DNA of 7,812 nt from an uncultured Lachnospiraceae bacterium (GCA_902803015.1 CADCOL010000022.1:1-7812); one strand, 5' to 3'. Shown: positions 1-6,339, numbered from the stretch's first letter. The notes: generated by a model not told the origin, from the sequence alone. Translations and numbers: made by a program.

Positions 1-654
1 AAGAGGTAAGTAGTAGTTCATCATGGAGAACATACCCTTCTTCATTTCGCCGCCGTACCAGGTATTTAAAATAACCTGCTCACGGGAGGTAATGTTGAAC
101 GCTACACAGGTCTCGGAGTTAAGACCAAGTTCCTGATAATTGTCAACCTTTGCCAGGGAAGCGGTATAAACTACAAAGTTCGGGGTAAAGCTTTCAAGTT
201 CTTCAGCAGAGGGCTGGATGAACATGTTCTTTACGAAATGAGCCTGCCAAGCAACTTCCATGATGAAACGAACTGCCATGCGGGAATCCTTGTTTGCGCC
301 GCAGAAAGCATCCATAACAAAAAGTCTCTTTCCGGAAAGTTCCTTCTTTGCGAGATCCTTAACAGTTGCCCAGGTCTCTTCGCTCATCGGATGGTTATCG
401 TTCTTGTAACCTTCGGTGGTCCACCAAACGGTATCCTTGGAGTTCTCATCCATAACGATGTATTTGTCCTTAGGGGAACGACCGGTATAAATACCTGTCA
501 TAACGTTAACTGCGCCGAGCTCAGTTTCTACGCCTTTTTCAAAACCGGTAAGATCGGACTTCATCTCTTCTTCATATAAGAACTCATATGAAGGATTATG
601 CACGATCTCGGTAACACCGGTAATGCCATACTGTGTTAAATCAATGTTTGCCAT
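1..654 (-). CDS. pckA: Phosphoenolpyruvate carboxykinase (ATP), N-terminal part, cut by window edge
   Basis: ATP-type PEP carboxykinase interconverts oxaloacetate plus ATP with PEP, CO2 and ADP in the cytoplasm, for gluconeogenesis or, in many anaerobes, CO2 fixation toward oxaloacetate. The frame is open from the ATG at 654 to the window edge, giving 218 codons of a family that is usually about 530 residues. Seen: [13 protein letters not shown] at the N-terminus, TGRSPKDKY at 58-65 (R59 aligns with the oxaloacetate-binding Arg65 of the E. coli enzyme), and [16 protein letters not shown] at 199-214 (Y200, K205 and K206 match Tyr207, Lys212 and Lys213). The kinase P-loop and metal ligands further on lie outside the window. 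The start is fixed by AAAGGAGAGA (670-661), six bases before the ATG. The gene seems to have its own promoter (757-786) and no functional link to the upstream signalling genes. Confidence in family and start is high. Confidence 0.97.
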   Translation of the reverse strand, partial: MANIDLTQYGITGVTEIVHNPSYEFLYEEEMKSDLTGFEKGVETELGAVNVMTGIYTGRSPKDKYIVMDENSKDTVWWTTEGYKNDNHPMSEETWATVKDLAKKELSGKRLFVMDAFCGANKDSRMAVRFIMEVAWQAHFVKNMFIQPSAEELESFTPNFVVYTASLAKVDNYQELGLNSETCVAFNITSREQVILNTWYGGEMKKGMFSMMNYYLPL

Positions 655-693
655 AGTGTGTCTCTCCTTTATTTTTTATTCAGGGTTGCCCCC

Positions 694-704
694 GTTAATT
701 TAAC
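694..704. promoter_or_regulatory. Short near-palindrome in the pckA leader, possible operator
   Basis: GTTAA-T-TTAAC is a perfect 5-bp inverted repeat around one central base, in the untranslated leader between the candidate pckA promoter and its ribosome binding site. It is AT-rich and short, so it could be chance. Its position about 45 to 55 bases after the predicted transcript start would suit a repressor site. No regulator is proposed. Confidence 0.2.
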
Positions 705-756
705 ATGGTGAATTGTGTTTCTGAATGGTTTCAAATCACTAACCGCACCAAAACTA

Positions 757-786
757 AGTATATATAAAAAAGTGTGGTTTCGTCAA
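757..786 (-). promoter_or_regulatory. Candidate sigma-A promoter for pckA
   Basis: On the minus strand, TTGACG (786-781) is followed after 18 bases by TATACT (762-757); each matches the consensus at five of six positions. TATATA (764-759) with a 16-base spacer is an alternative -10. Transcription would start near 750 and give a leader of about 95 bases before the pckA ATG. The -35 box lies only 7 bases after the HK1 stop codon and falls inside the loop of the HK1 terminator hairpin, so the two elements occupy the same DNA. Confidence 0.6.
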
Positions 787-802
787 GCAAAATCACACTT
801 TT
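762..802 (-). terminator. Rho-independent terminator of the RR1-HK1 operon
   Basis: Read on the minus strand, AAAAGTGTG (802-794) pairs perfectly with CACACTTTT (776-768). After one A/C mismatch, a further inner stem of five pairs (TTTTG with CGAAA, including one G-T) closes a five-base loop CTTGA (787-783). The 3' arm runs into a six-T tract (771-766) followed by ATAT. The upstream arm contains the HK1 stop codon (795-793). On the plus strand the tail is only TTTTCG, so termination should act mainly on minus-strand transcripts. Confidence 0.72.
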
Positions 803-2187
803 CGTAGCAACAGTTCCACGACAAAACCGTGGTCATTATAGTACTCCATGCCGCCCTTCATTCGCTCCATATAATACTTCACGAGATAAAATCCGAGACC
901 GGAACCTGCCACATTCTTCGCATTGTTTCCGCGGTAGTATTTTTCGGAGATTAACGGCAAGTCTTCTTCACTGACACCGGGGCCGGAGTCTTTAATGCGG
1001 ATACGCAGGAATTCGACCTTTTTCAGGCTTCCGATTGCACCGGCACCCGCAACCCCCGGCGCACCGGCTTTGCCTGCCACACCGCCGTTCCTGCTGCCCT
1101 CTTCTGCGGCTTCCGGCATGTCCACCTTAATCACGTCAAAGCTTACATGAACATCCGTGCCTGCGTACTTATAGGAATTTCCGATGACATTGTCGACAGC
1201 CTGCTCTAAGCGGAGGCGGTCCATATAAACCAAAAGCCCCGGAATCTCGTTGTCGAGAATGATTGTACCGTAATGCTTGATATTGTTGAACATATCCGCA
1301 AGGATGCGGCTGTTCTCTTCGGTTGCGCTTACCTCAAGCTGCTCCAGGTCCTCGAGATTTGCATGCATCATGTTGCTGACCAGCTGACTGATGGTGTCGG
1401 CCTTTCCGGAGATAGTTGCGACCTTGTCGCGAATCTCAGAGTTTGGAATCGTCGCAACTGCCGGTGTCTCTCCCACTGTCGTGCTACCCTGCATTGCCTT
1501 TACATCCAGCACCTCGCAGGTCGCCTTGATGACGGCTACCGGCGTCTTGATATCATGGCTTAACTCCGTCACCAGTTCCTTACGCGCCTTCTCCGCTTCC
1601 ATCTCGCGCTTCTTCGATTCCTTCAGCTGCTCGCGCATGATATCGAATGCTTCCACGAAAGATCCGAACAAATCGTTTTTGTGAAGCGGCAGGGGTTCGT
1701 CCAGATTTCCCTTCGCAATCTCCTGGGAAAAATTCTTTAAGTTGCTGACCGGTTTTACAAAATGCCGGTGCAGGTAAAAGAATAAAACATATCCGCCGAT
1801 CAGAAGGAGGGCCCACATAGCCAGTGACATACCGAAGAATCCGCGCTTCGAGTCATTGTGCTGATCCAGTTCATCCGTCCATGCCACCTTGCCGATGTAC
1901 TCTCCGTTCGGCGCAAAGTCTAAGACAAACGCGGAGTTACGGTATAATTCCGCGAGCTCCGTATCGCTGATTTCCGTGGAAAGAACGATATGACAGTCAT
2001 ACTCTTCCTCAATTCGTTCCACGCGCTTGCCGTTTGCGTAATCATTTTGCACCATGTGCAGCAGTTCGTTGTAGGCAATCAGGTCTCTTTGCTTGTATGC
2101 GAACTGACTGTTCAGATAGTAAAAGATGCCGAACATGATCAGCATAAAGAACGTATATGTAATTGCAATTTTACGTAATAACTTCAT
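793..2187 (-). CDS. Membrane sensor histidine kinase HK1
   Basis: This 464-residue protein is likely the partner kinase of RR1, autophosphorylating on histidine and passing the phosphate to the regulator. Domains in order: TM1 about 7-25; an extracytoplasmic sensor of about 90 residues (about 30-117); TM2 about 119-139; HAMP about 140-193; DHp helix with H-box ELSHDIKTP (phospho-His 211); N-box with DNVIGN at 332-337; G1 box DSGPGV at 400-405; G2 box GSGLGFYL at 428-435. The catalytic residues look intact. Two low-complexity insertions stand out against HK2: a Thr/Ala/Pro-rich stretch at about 231-251 in the DHp loop, and a Gly/Ala-rich stretch at about 358-389 between the N and G1 boxes. The ATG overlaps the RR1 stop (ATGA, 2187-2184), and the only purine-rich sequence, GAGGG, is too close to serve as a normal ribosome binding site, so translation is probably coupled. 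The signal sensed is unknown. Confidence 0.93.
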   Translation of the reverse strand: MKLLRKIAITYTFFMLIMFGIFYYLNSQFAYKQRDLIAYNELLHMVQNDYANGKRVERIEEEYDCHIVLSTEISDTELAELYRNSAFVLDFAPNGEYIGKVAWTDELDQHNDSKRGFFGMSLAMWALLLIGGYVLFFYLHRHFVKPVSNLKNFSQEIAKGNLDEPLPLHKNDLFGSFVEAFDIMREQLKESKKREMEAEKARKELVTELSHDIKTPVAVIKATCEVLDVKAMQGSTTVGETPAVATIPNSEIRDKVATISGKADTISQLVSNMMHANLEDLEQLEVSATEENSRILADMFNNIKHYGTIILDNEIPGLLVYMDRLRLEQAVDNVIGNSYKYAGTDVHVSFDVIKVDMPEAAEEGSRNGGVAGKAGAPGVAGAGAIGSLKKVEFLRIRIKDSGPGVSEEDLPLISEKYYRGNNAKNVAGSGLGFYLVKYYMERMKGGMEYYNDHGFVVELLLRKV

Positions 2188-2978
2188 CCCTCAATTTCCA
2201 GATAATATCCCGTGCCCCAGACCGTCTTAATCAGTTTCGGGTCGTTCGGGTTTTCTTCCAGTTTTTCACGCAGTTTCCGGATATGCACGTTTAAAGTACT
2301 GTCCGAGAAAAATGAATCGCCCCACACTTCATCAAAGAGCACTTCCTTCTTTACAATCGTATTTTTATGACGGTACAGGCAGTTTAAAAGTGCATATTCC
2401 TTGGCTTTTAATGCGATTCTCTCGCCGTTTAAAATGACCGACATGGTAGGCTCATCGAGGCGGAATGCATCAACCGGACCGGCCCCGCCCTGTCCGTGCT
2501 CCGCATCTTCTCCGATTTCATGTCCGCAGTGTGAGCAGACCGCGCCTTCACCATGCGCATGTTCCGCCGAAGCCGCAGCGACACTCTCCGCTTCCTGCCG
2601 TACCTTTTCAATCTGCTCCACGCGCTTTAAATTCACTTTTACCTTCGCAAGCAGAACCGACAGACTGTAAGGCTTCTTTACGTAATCGTCCCCGCCGACG
2701 GACAGAGCAACCAGCACGTCATCATCACTCTGACGCGCGCTGACAAAAAGAATCGGAAGCTGCATTTCCACACGCAGCTTCTTACATACATCAAACCCCG
2801 TGCCGTCGCCGAGGTTAATGTCAAGCAGAATCAGATCCGCCGTATTCTCTTTCAGAAATGCAAAGCATTCCGCCCCGCTCTCCACATAGGCAGTGGATAC
2901 TTCAAACATGTTGAAGTATTCCGCCGTCATTTTCGCCAGTTCCGTTTCGTCATCGACAATCAGACAGTTGTAATGCAT
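2184..2978 (-). CDS. OmpR/PhoB-family response regulator RR1 with Cys/His-rich linker
   Basis: This 264-residue DNA-binding regulator is presumed to be phosphorylated by HK1. The receiver domain (about 3-118) has acidic D9/D10, phospho-acceptor D53 (LLDINL), S80 at the Ser/Thr switch position, and K102-P103 followed by Y104. The C-terminal winged helix (about 172-262) shows the usual LKAKEYALLNCL and STLNVHIRKLREKLE patterns and ends in TVWGTGYYLE. Between them is a linker of about 50 residues, longer than usual, with an Ala/Glu-rich helix-like part (about 122-139) and then H140, H142, C148, H150, C151, H153 and H161, a possible metal or redox site. The open frame extends upstream to a Met at 3029, but the start at 2978 is preferred because AAGGAG sits five bases before it and the receiver fold begins directly at MHYNCLIVDDE. 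The stop overlaps the HK1 start. The regulon is unknown. Confidence 0.94.
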   Translation of the reverse strand: MHYNCLIVDDETELAKMTAEYFNMFEVSTAYVESGAECFAFLKENTADLILLDINLGDGTGFDVCKKLRVEMQLPILFVSARQSDDDVLVALSVGGDDYVKKPYSLSVLLAKVKVNLKRVEQIEKVRQEAESVAAASAEHAHGEGAVCSHCGHEIGEDAEHGQGGAGPVDAFRLDEPTMSVILNGERIALKAKEYALLNCLYRHKNTIVKKEVLFDEVWGDSFFSDSTLNVHIRKLREKLEENPNDPKLIKTVWGTGYYLEIEG

Positions 2979-2983
2979 TTTAA

Positions 2984-2989
2984 CTCCTT
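2984..2989 (-). promoter_or_regulatory. Ribosome binding site that decides the RR1 start
   Basis: AAGGAG (2989-2984) lies five bases before the ATG at 2978. The upstream in-frame ATG at 3029 would add 17 residues unlike a receiver domain and would place the leader hairpin at 2997-3013 inside the coding region. Confidence 0.85.
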
Positions 2990-2996
2990 GTTTCGA

Positions 2997-3013
2997 CACC
3001 GACAGATTCGGTG
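2997..3013 (-). promoter_or_regulatory. Leader hairpin just upstream of the RR1 ribosome binding site
   Basis: CACCGA and TCGGTG form a perfect six-pair stem around a five-base loop, ending seven bases before AAGGAG. There is no T-run, so it is not a terminator. It could tune access to the RR1 ribosome binding site or mRNA stability. The function is inferred from position only. Confidence 0.4.
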
Positions 3014-3036
3014 ATGTTCTTCCAAACACGACTACG

Positions 3037-3058
3037 CTCCCCGGGGTTCCCCGGGGAG
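3037..3058. repeat. Strong GC inverted repeat in the RR1 leader (two CCCCGGGG palindromes)
   Basis: Two copies of the palindrome CCCCGGGG are separated by TT and flanked by CT and AG, making a 22-bp inverted repeat that is perfect except for the central TT. In RNA it can fold into nine pairs, nearly all G-C, with a four-base loop. It lies about 8 to 29 bases downstream of the predicted RR1 transcript start. No T-tract follows on the minus strand, so it is a poor terminator. It may be an operator, an mRNA-stabilising 5' hairpin or an attenuation element. Confidence 0.6.
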
Positions 3059-3071
3059 TACGTCCACAGTT

Positions 3072-3100
3072 ATTCTATCAAATATCCGGGTTTCGGGCAA
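3072..3100 (-). promoter_or_regulatory. Candidate sigma-A promoter for RR1-HK1
   Basis: TTGCCC (3100-3095) is followed after 17 bases by TAGAAT (3077-3072). The -10 is preceded by TGA, making an extended TGn -10, which can compensate for the modest -35. The start would fall near 3065, giving a leader of about 87 bases that contains both hairpins. This would let RR1-HK1 be expressed independently of the exporter genes, for which no clear terminator is visible. Confidence 0.6.
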
Positions 3101-3106
3101 TTGCCC
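3095..3106. promoter_or_regulatory. Palindrome GGGCAATTGCCC over the RR1 -35 box
   Basis: This perfect 12-bp palindrome fully contains the -35 hexamer of the candidate RR1 promoter. A dimeric regulator bound here would block polymerase. No known regulator motif is claimed. Confidence 0.35.
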
Positions 3107-3113
3107 CAAGAGA

Positions 3114-3130
3114 CCGTTTCCGGCCGTTTC
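3114..3130 (-). promoter_or_regulatory. Direct repeat GAAACGG x2 upstream of the RR1 promoter, possible regulator site
   Basis: On the minus strand GAAACGG occurs at 3130-3124 and 3120-3114, exactly ten bases apart, about 50 to 65 bases upstream of the predicted RR1 transcript start. OmpR/PhoB-type regulators bind head-to-tail repeats at about one helical turn, and activators often sit at this distance, so it may be an autoregulatory site. The repeat also has some similarity to GAAACCC at 3094-3088. The repeats differ from the boxes upstream of the exporter. Confidence 0.35.
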
Positions 3131-3150
3131 GCGGAGAACGCCCCGTGTTC

Positions 3151-5502
3151 CTATTCCGCAATTAATATCTTGTAAGCTTCAATCTTCTTAATTCTTCTTG
3201 CCTCAAATACCGCAAAGAGGAAAGATACCGTCACAATTCCGACTCCGACTACAACCACGCCCGGGATGGGAATGGTGAAGTTTGCTTTCATGATTCCGAA
3301 GGAACTCATCATCATGTTCATGTACGGATTCGCCGCAAAGTAGGAAACCACGGAGAATACCAGTACCGATAAGATAATCGGAGGCATAAAGCTTAATGCC
3401 GTCTGCAGAATCAGATTGTTCGAAGTATATCCGATTGCCTTCAAAACACCGTAATCTCTGCGTTTGGAGTACAGGAAGGACTTAATCAGCAGGAACAGTA
3501 CAAGCAGGATCACCGCTGCGGAAATTGCACAAACCAAAACCAGCATCAGTGCCGCAATGCTCTTAAATGTTGTCATGCTTCCTTCGATAACTTCCCAGAA
3601 ATTCACGGTTCCGACGATGTGATCGCCGTACTCGTCGGTGCAGTCGTCCAAAACCTTCTGAACAACTTCCTTGTCATCACAATCGAAATTATAAGCTGCC
3701 GGTGCGTAGGTAAAATCAATCAGATGCTCTGCCGCTTTCACCGAAAGAAGAGCTTCCTTTCCGTCATTATTGGTTGTCTGCAAAAATCCGGTAATTAAAT
3801 ACGTGTATTTTTCATCGCCGTATTCGAGCTTGATTTCGTCGCCGATTGCATAGCCGTATTCCTTCGCAAATTTGCCGCTGACAGCGATTTCATTGTCATA
3901 CTCCGGAAATCTTCCGTCATAAATGACATTCTGATTCTTCAGTTTGGACGGCTGATCCATGATGTAAGCCCAGAGCTTGTCTTCCTTGCCTACGTAAAGG
4001 TAGGTGTTCATGATATTTCGCACATTGGAGATATCATCCCGGTCTTCCAGATATTCCAGAACTTCCTCTTTCGCCTCGTAATCCGCCGTTACCACGCCGC
4101 CGCAGATTTCAAACGAAAGCATGTCCAGCTTCGGGGTACGATTAAAATTCTCAAACATCAGAAGCGAAATCACGCAGAGGAACACGATGACGCCGGTCAC
4201 GATAAAGGTAATCACGTTCTGACGCATGTTTCCGAACATGGTCTTAAGTGCAAGGCTTACATTCAGTCCGGTTGCCGCACGGTCTAAGCGAACACGGTTT
4301 TTCTTAAAATTGTGCGCCGCCACACCGTCGCGAAGTGCGATGATCGGATCGATTCCTTTGATTTTACGAACCGAAAGAATCGTTACCAAAAGGATGTAGA
4401 ATACTACTACCATGAAAGCGATTGCGGTAGGCAGAATGCTGAAGGATACCTTAAACGGCACACCCATCTGTACAACCACGAACTGCGCGATTACAGGCAT
4501 TACCACGTAGGATAACAATACGCCGATGGCACTTCCGAGAACACCCAGTGCGCCGAACATGATAAACAGGGATGCCTTGATATTGCCGGATGTATAGCCG
4601 ATGGCCTTTAATGCGCCGATGGTCTGCATATTCTCCTTGATGTAATTGGAGATGCAGTTTACCAGCATCATGATGATGACAAGCAAAACCAGAATGCTGA
4701 CCGCCAGGAAGGAAATCGCGATAATTAAGGACATAAAGGTTCTTCCGGTGATGACAGAGCTAAGGCTGACGCTGTTTACATTCGTGTTGCTGTTTACTTT
4801 TAAAAGATCGTTGGATACGCGGATGGCGAACTTGGAGTTCTTTACGCCGTCCTTTAATACATAGGTAACTACGATGGCTTCCTGCGCCTCGCCGTCACGC
4901 TCAAAAATCTCTTCATAGGTTGCATCATCCACAATAAACTCATACGTTCCGTTATTGTTGCAGCCGTAATATGTTGTATTTGTAAACCCTTTTACTTTTA
5001 AGTCGTATTTCTTCCCGAGAAGTTCGAAGGAATAAGTATCCCCGACTTCATTGCTGTGACTGGTATAAAACTGGTAGGGAAGATAAACGTAATTCTCTTT
5101 AATACTGCTGTCCTCGGTTATGACTTCGGTTCTGGCAACCTTTTTATTCAAAGCTTCCGGGCCGCTGACCTGAATGTTCATAACCACTTTTCCGTTACCG
5201 AAAGGAACGGATATATGGGGATAGCATAAGCAGTGATATGCTTCATATTCTTTGACGTCGCCGTTCATCAGTTCTTCGATGTACTCGTCGTCGATGCCGG
5301 TTAAATCCGTGGTAAAACGAAAGAATCCTTCGCCTGCATTTAATCGTTTTGCCTCACGTTCCACAGTCGGATAAACATCCGTAAAAAGCAGAAGCGACGA
5401 GGAAATCAGCATGGCTGCCAGAATCATTAAGAAGAAAAGACCGATGCTGGTTGCCTTATTTTTGCGAAAATGAGAGCCGGTAAGTAATTTAATCGCTTCC
5501 AT
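3151..5502 (-). CDS. ABC exporter permease with two FtsX-type halves
   Basis: This 783-residue membrane protein is the likely permease partner of the ATPase encoded just upstream. Predicted membrane segments by eye: about 18-40, 256-283, 310-340, 356-378, 429-450, 648-676, 697-723 and 745-768. Large extracytoplasmic domains lie at about 41-255 and 451-647. This is a tandem arrangement of two FtsX/MacB-type units, as in fused LolC/E-like permeases. The halves share a cytoplasmic-loop motif, ALKAIGYTSGNI at 297-308 and VLKAIGYTSNNL at 686-697, near the expected ATPase contact. The topology differs from BceB, which has ten segments and one large loop. The start at 5502 follows the ATPase TAG by one base; the open frame extends to 5577, but those 25 residues overlap the ATPase and lack a membrane or family pattern. 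The substrate is unknown; peptides, lipoproteins or antimicrobials are typical for the family. Confidence 0.93.
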   Translation of the reverse strand: MEAIKLLTGSHFRKNKATSIGLFFLMILAAMLISSSLLLFTDVYPTVEREAKRLNAGEGFFRFTTDLTGIDDEYIEELMNGDVKEYEAYHCLCYPHISVPFGNGKVVMNIQVSGPEALNKKVARTEVITEDSSIKENYVYLPYQFYTSHSNEVGDTYSFELLGKKYDLKVKGFTNTTYYGCNNNGTYEFIVDDATYEEIFERDGEAQEAIVVTYVLKDGVKNSKFAIRVSNDLLKVNSNTNVNSVSLSSVITGRTFMSLIIAISFLAVSILVLLVIIMMLVNCISNYIKENMQTIGALKAIGYTSGNIKASLFIMFGALGVLGSAIGVLLSYVVMPVIAQFVVVQMGVPFKVSFSILPTAIAFMVVVFYILLVTILSVRKIKGIDPIIALRDGVAAHNFKKNRVRLDRAATGLNVSLALKTMFGNMRQNVITFIVTGVIVFLCVISLLMFENFNRTPKLDMLSFEICGGVVTADYEAKEEVLEYLEDRDDISNVRNIMNTYLYVGKEDKLWAYIMDQPSKLKNQNVIYDGRFPEYDNEIAVSGKFAKEYGYAIGDEIKLEYGDEKYTYLITGFLQTTNNDGKEALLSVKAAEHLIDFTYAPAAYNFDCDDKEVVQKVLDDCTDEYGDHIVGTVNFWEVIEGSMTTFKSIAALMLVLVCAISAAVILLVLFLLIKSFLYSKRRDYGVLKAIGYTSNNLILQTALSFMPPIILSVLVFSVVSYFAANPYMNMMMSSFGIMKANFTIPIPGVVVVGVGIVTVSFLFAVFEARRIKKIEAYKILIAE

Positions 5503-5503
5503 A

Positions 5504-6259
5504 CTACCACCCCATCTTTCCCAGAAAATCGCGGAGTTTTGCATGACGATCGGCATCTCCCGATACATATGCGCCAAGGTCGCATTCGCCTGCGATTTCG
5601 CCGTCCTTTACGTAAAGAATACGGTTGCCTCTTCTGGCGGAAGTAATGTCGTGGGTTACCATGACGATGGACTGCCCCTGCTCGTTGAATTTCGTCATCG
5701 CGTCAAGTACGTCGCGACCGGTCTGGGAGTTCAATGCTCCGGTAGGCTCATCCGCAAATACCATGCTCGGATGATTCACAAGCGCTCTTGCGATGCCGAC
5801 TCTCTGTGCCTCGCCGCCGGAAATCTGCGTCGGGAATTTGTTCCAGAGTTCTTCGCCGATGTCCACGGAATTCAGAATTTCTTTTGCCTTCTCGGTTACT
5901 TCTTTTTTATTCTTGTTTACAAGCAGCCCTGCTGCCAGAACATTGTCGAGTACCGACATGGAATCAATCAGGTAAGTCTGCTGGAAAACGAAGCCGCAGT
6001 ATTTTCTTCTGAAAAGTGCAAGCTCGTCGGAGCTTAACTTCGTGATCTCGGTATCGCAGAAATTTACTTCGCCGAATGTCGGGCGGTCCATTCCGGACAG
6101 TGCATAAAGCAAAGTGGACTTGCCGGCTCCGGACGCTCCCATAATAATTGTAAAATCGCCTTCGCGGATTTCTAAGTCAACGTTCTTAAGTACATGGGAC
6201 TGACGTCCGCCGTTTGAAAATGTCTTGCAAAGTTGTTTGGTTTCAATAATGTTTTTCAT
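5504..6259 (-). CDS. ABC transporter ATP-binding protein, MacB/LolD/BceA type
   Basis: This 251-residue cytoplasmic ATPase powers the adjacent FtsX-type permease, probably by the mechanotransmission mode known for MacB and LolCDE. All motifs are present: Walker A GASGAGKST (41-49), Q-loop VFQQTYLI (91-98), signature ISGGEAQRVGIARAL (146-160), Walker B MVFADEPTGAL (166-176, catalytic E171), and H-loop VTHD with H203. The length is normal for the family, and the C-terminal tail of about 25 residues after VKDGEIAGE looks ordinary. The start at 6259 is chosen because AAGGAGGGAG lies just before it; the open frame reaches back to 6286 but that would swallow the ribosome binding site. The stop is one base from the permease ATG, so the two are co-translated. 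The tandem repeats at 6298-6339 suggest direct control by a response regulator. Confidence 0.96.
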   Translation of the reverse strand: MKNIIETKQLCKTFSNGGRQSHVLKNVDLEIREGDFTIIMGASGAGKSTLLYALSGMDRPTFGEVNFCDTEITKLSSDELALFRRKYCGFVFQQTYLIDSMSVLDNVLAAGLLVNKNKKEVTEKAKEILNSVDIGEELWNKFPTQISGGEAQRVGIARALVNHPSMVFADEPTGALNSQTGRDVLDAMTKFNEQGQSIVMVTHDITSARRGNRILYVKDGEIAGECDLGAYVSGDADRHAKLRDFLGKMGW

Positions 6260-6265
6260 GGATTT

Positions 6266-6275
6266 CTCCCTCCTT
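6266..6275 (-). promoter_or_regulatory. Strong ribosome binding site of the exporter ATPase
   Basis: AAGGAGGGAG (6275-6266) lies six bases before the ATG at 6259. It contains a full AGGAGG core (6274-6269) and rules out the upstream in-frame ATG at 6286. Confidence 0.88.
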
Positions 6276-6284
6276 ACAAGACAC

Positions 6285-6290
6285 AATTTA
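6285..6290 (-). promoter_or_regulatory. Weak candidate -10 box of the exporter operon
   Basis: TAAATT (6290-6285) matches four of six -10 positions. The transcript would begin near 6278, almost at the ribosome binding site. No good -35 hexamer exists at the right distance; that place is taken by the degenerate member of the tandem boxes. A missing -35 is what one expects of a promoter that depends on an activator, but the -10 assignment is tentative. Confidence 0.3.
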
Positions 6291-6297
6291 CACGAAT

Positions 6298-6339
6298 AAG
6301 TCTTAAGTGCCTTTAAGGAAGTCTTAAATAAGTCTTAAA
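6298..6339 (-). promoter_or_regulatory. Tandem TTTAAGACTT boxes, probable response-regulator binding array
   Basis: On the minus strand, TTTAAGACTT occurs at 6339-6330 and again at 6328-6319, exactly 11 bases apart. A third close copy, CTTAAGACTT, lies at 6307-6298, 21 bases after the second. Between them a degenerate unit at 6317-6308 keeps only CTTAA in register, so the four units step by 11, 11 and 10 bases. Head-to-tail repeats at one helical turn are the hallmark of OmpR/PhoB-family binding sites. The array fills most of the gap between HK2 and the ATPase and sits about 20 to 61 bases upstream of the possible transcript start. No similar repeat was seen elsewhere in the window. Whether RR2, RR1 or both bind here cannot be told from sequence. 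Confidence 0.75.

Noticed and set aside
238..579. Plus-strand open frame opposite pckA
   Set aside because: It lies entirely within the strongly conserved pckA coding sequence on the other strand and has no family pattern or ribosome binding site.
2979..3029. Longer RR1 with 17 extra N-terminal residues
   Set aside because: The extension crosses the ribosome binding site and a leader hairpin, and receiver domains normally begin a few residues before the acidic pair, as they do from 2978.
3037..3058. GC hairpin as the terminator of the exporter operon
   Set aside because: There is no T-run on either side, and it lies downstream of a better promoter for RR1, so it would sit in the RR1 leader.
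5503..5577. Longer permease start overlapping the ATPase end
   Set aside because: The 25 extra residues derive from ATPase coding sequence in another frame. The start one base after the ATPase stop gives the usual short basic N-terminus before TM1.
5543..6037. 164-codon plus-strand open frame opposite the ABC ATPase
   Set aside because: It is antisense to the Walker A to Walker B region of a clear ATPase, and its translation shows no domain or coherent membrane pattern.
3151..6259. Classification as a BceAB-type bacitracin transporter
   Set aside because: BceB has ten membrane segments with one large outer loop and works with kinases that have almost no sensor domain. Here there are eight segments, two outer domains and kinases with sensors of about 90-100 residues.
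6308..6318. CCTTTAAGG palindrome in the HK2-ATPase gap as a terminator stem
   Set aside because: The stem is only four pairs with no room for a loop and no T-tract. It is better explained as a degenerate unit of the direct-repeat array.
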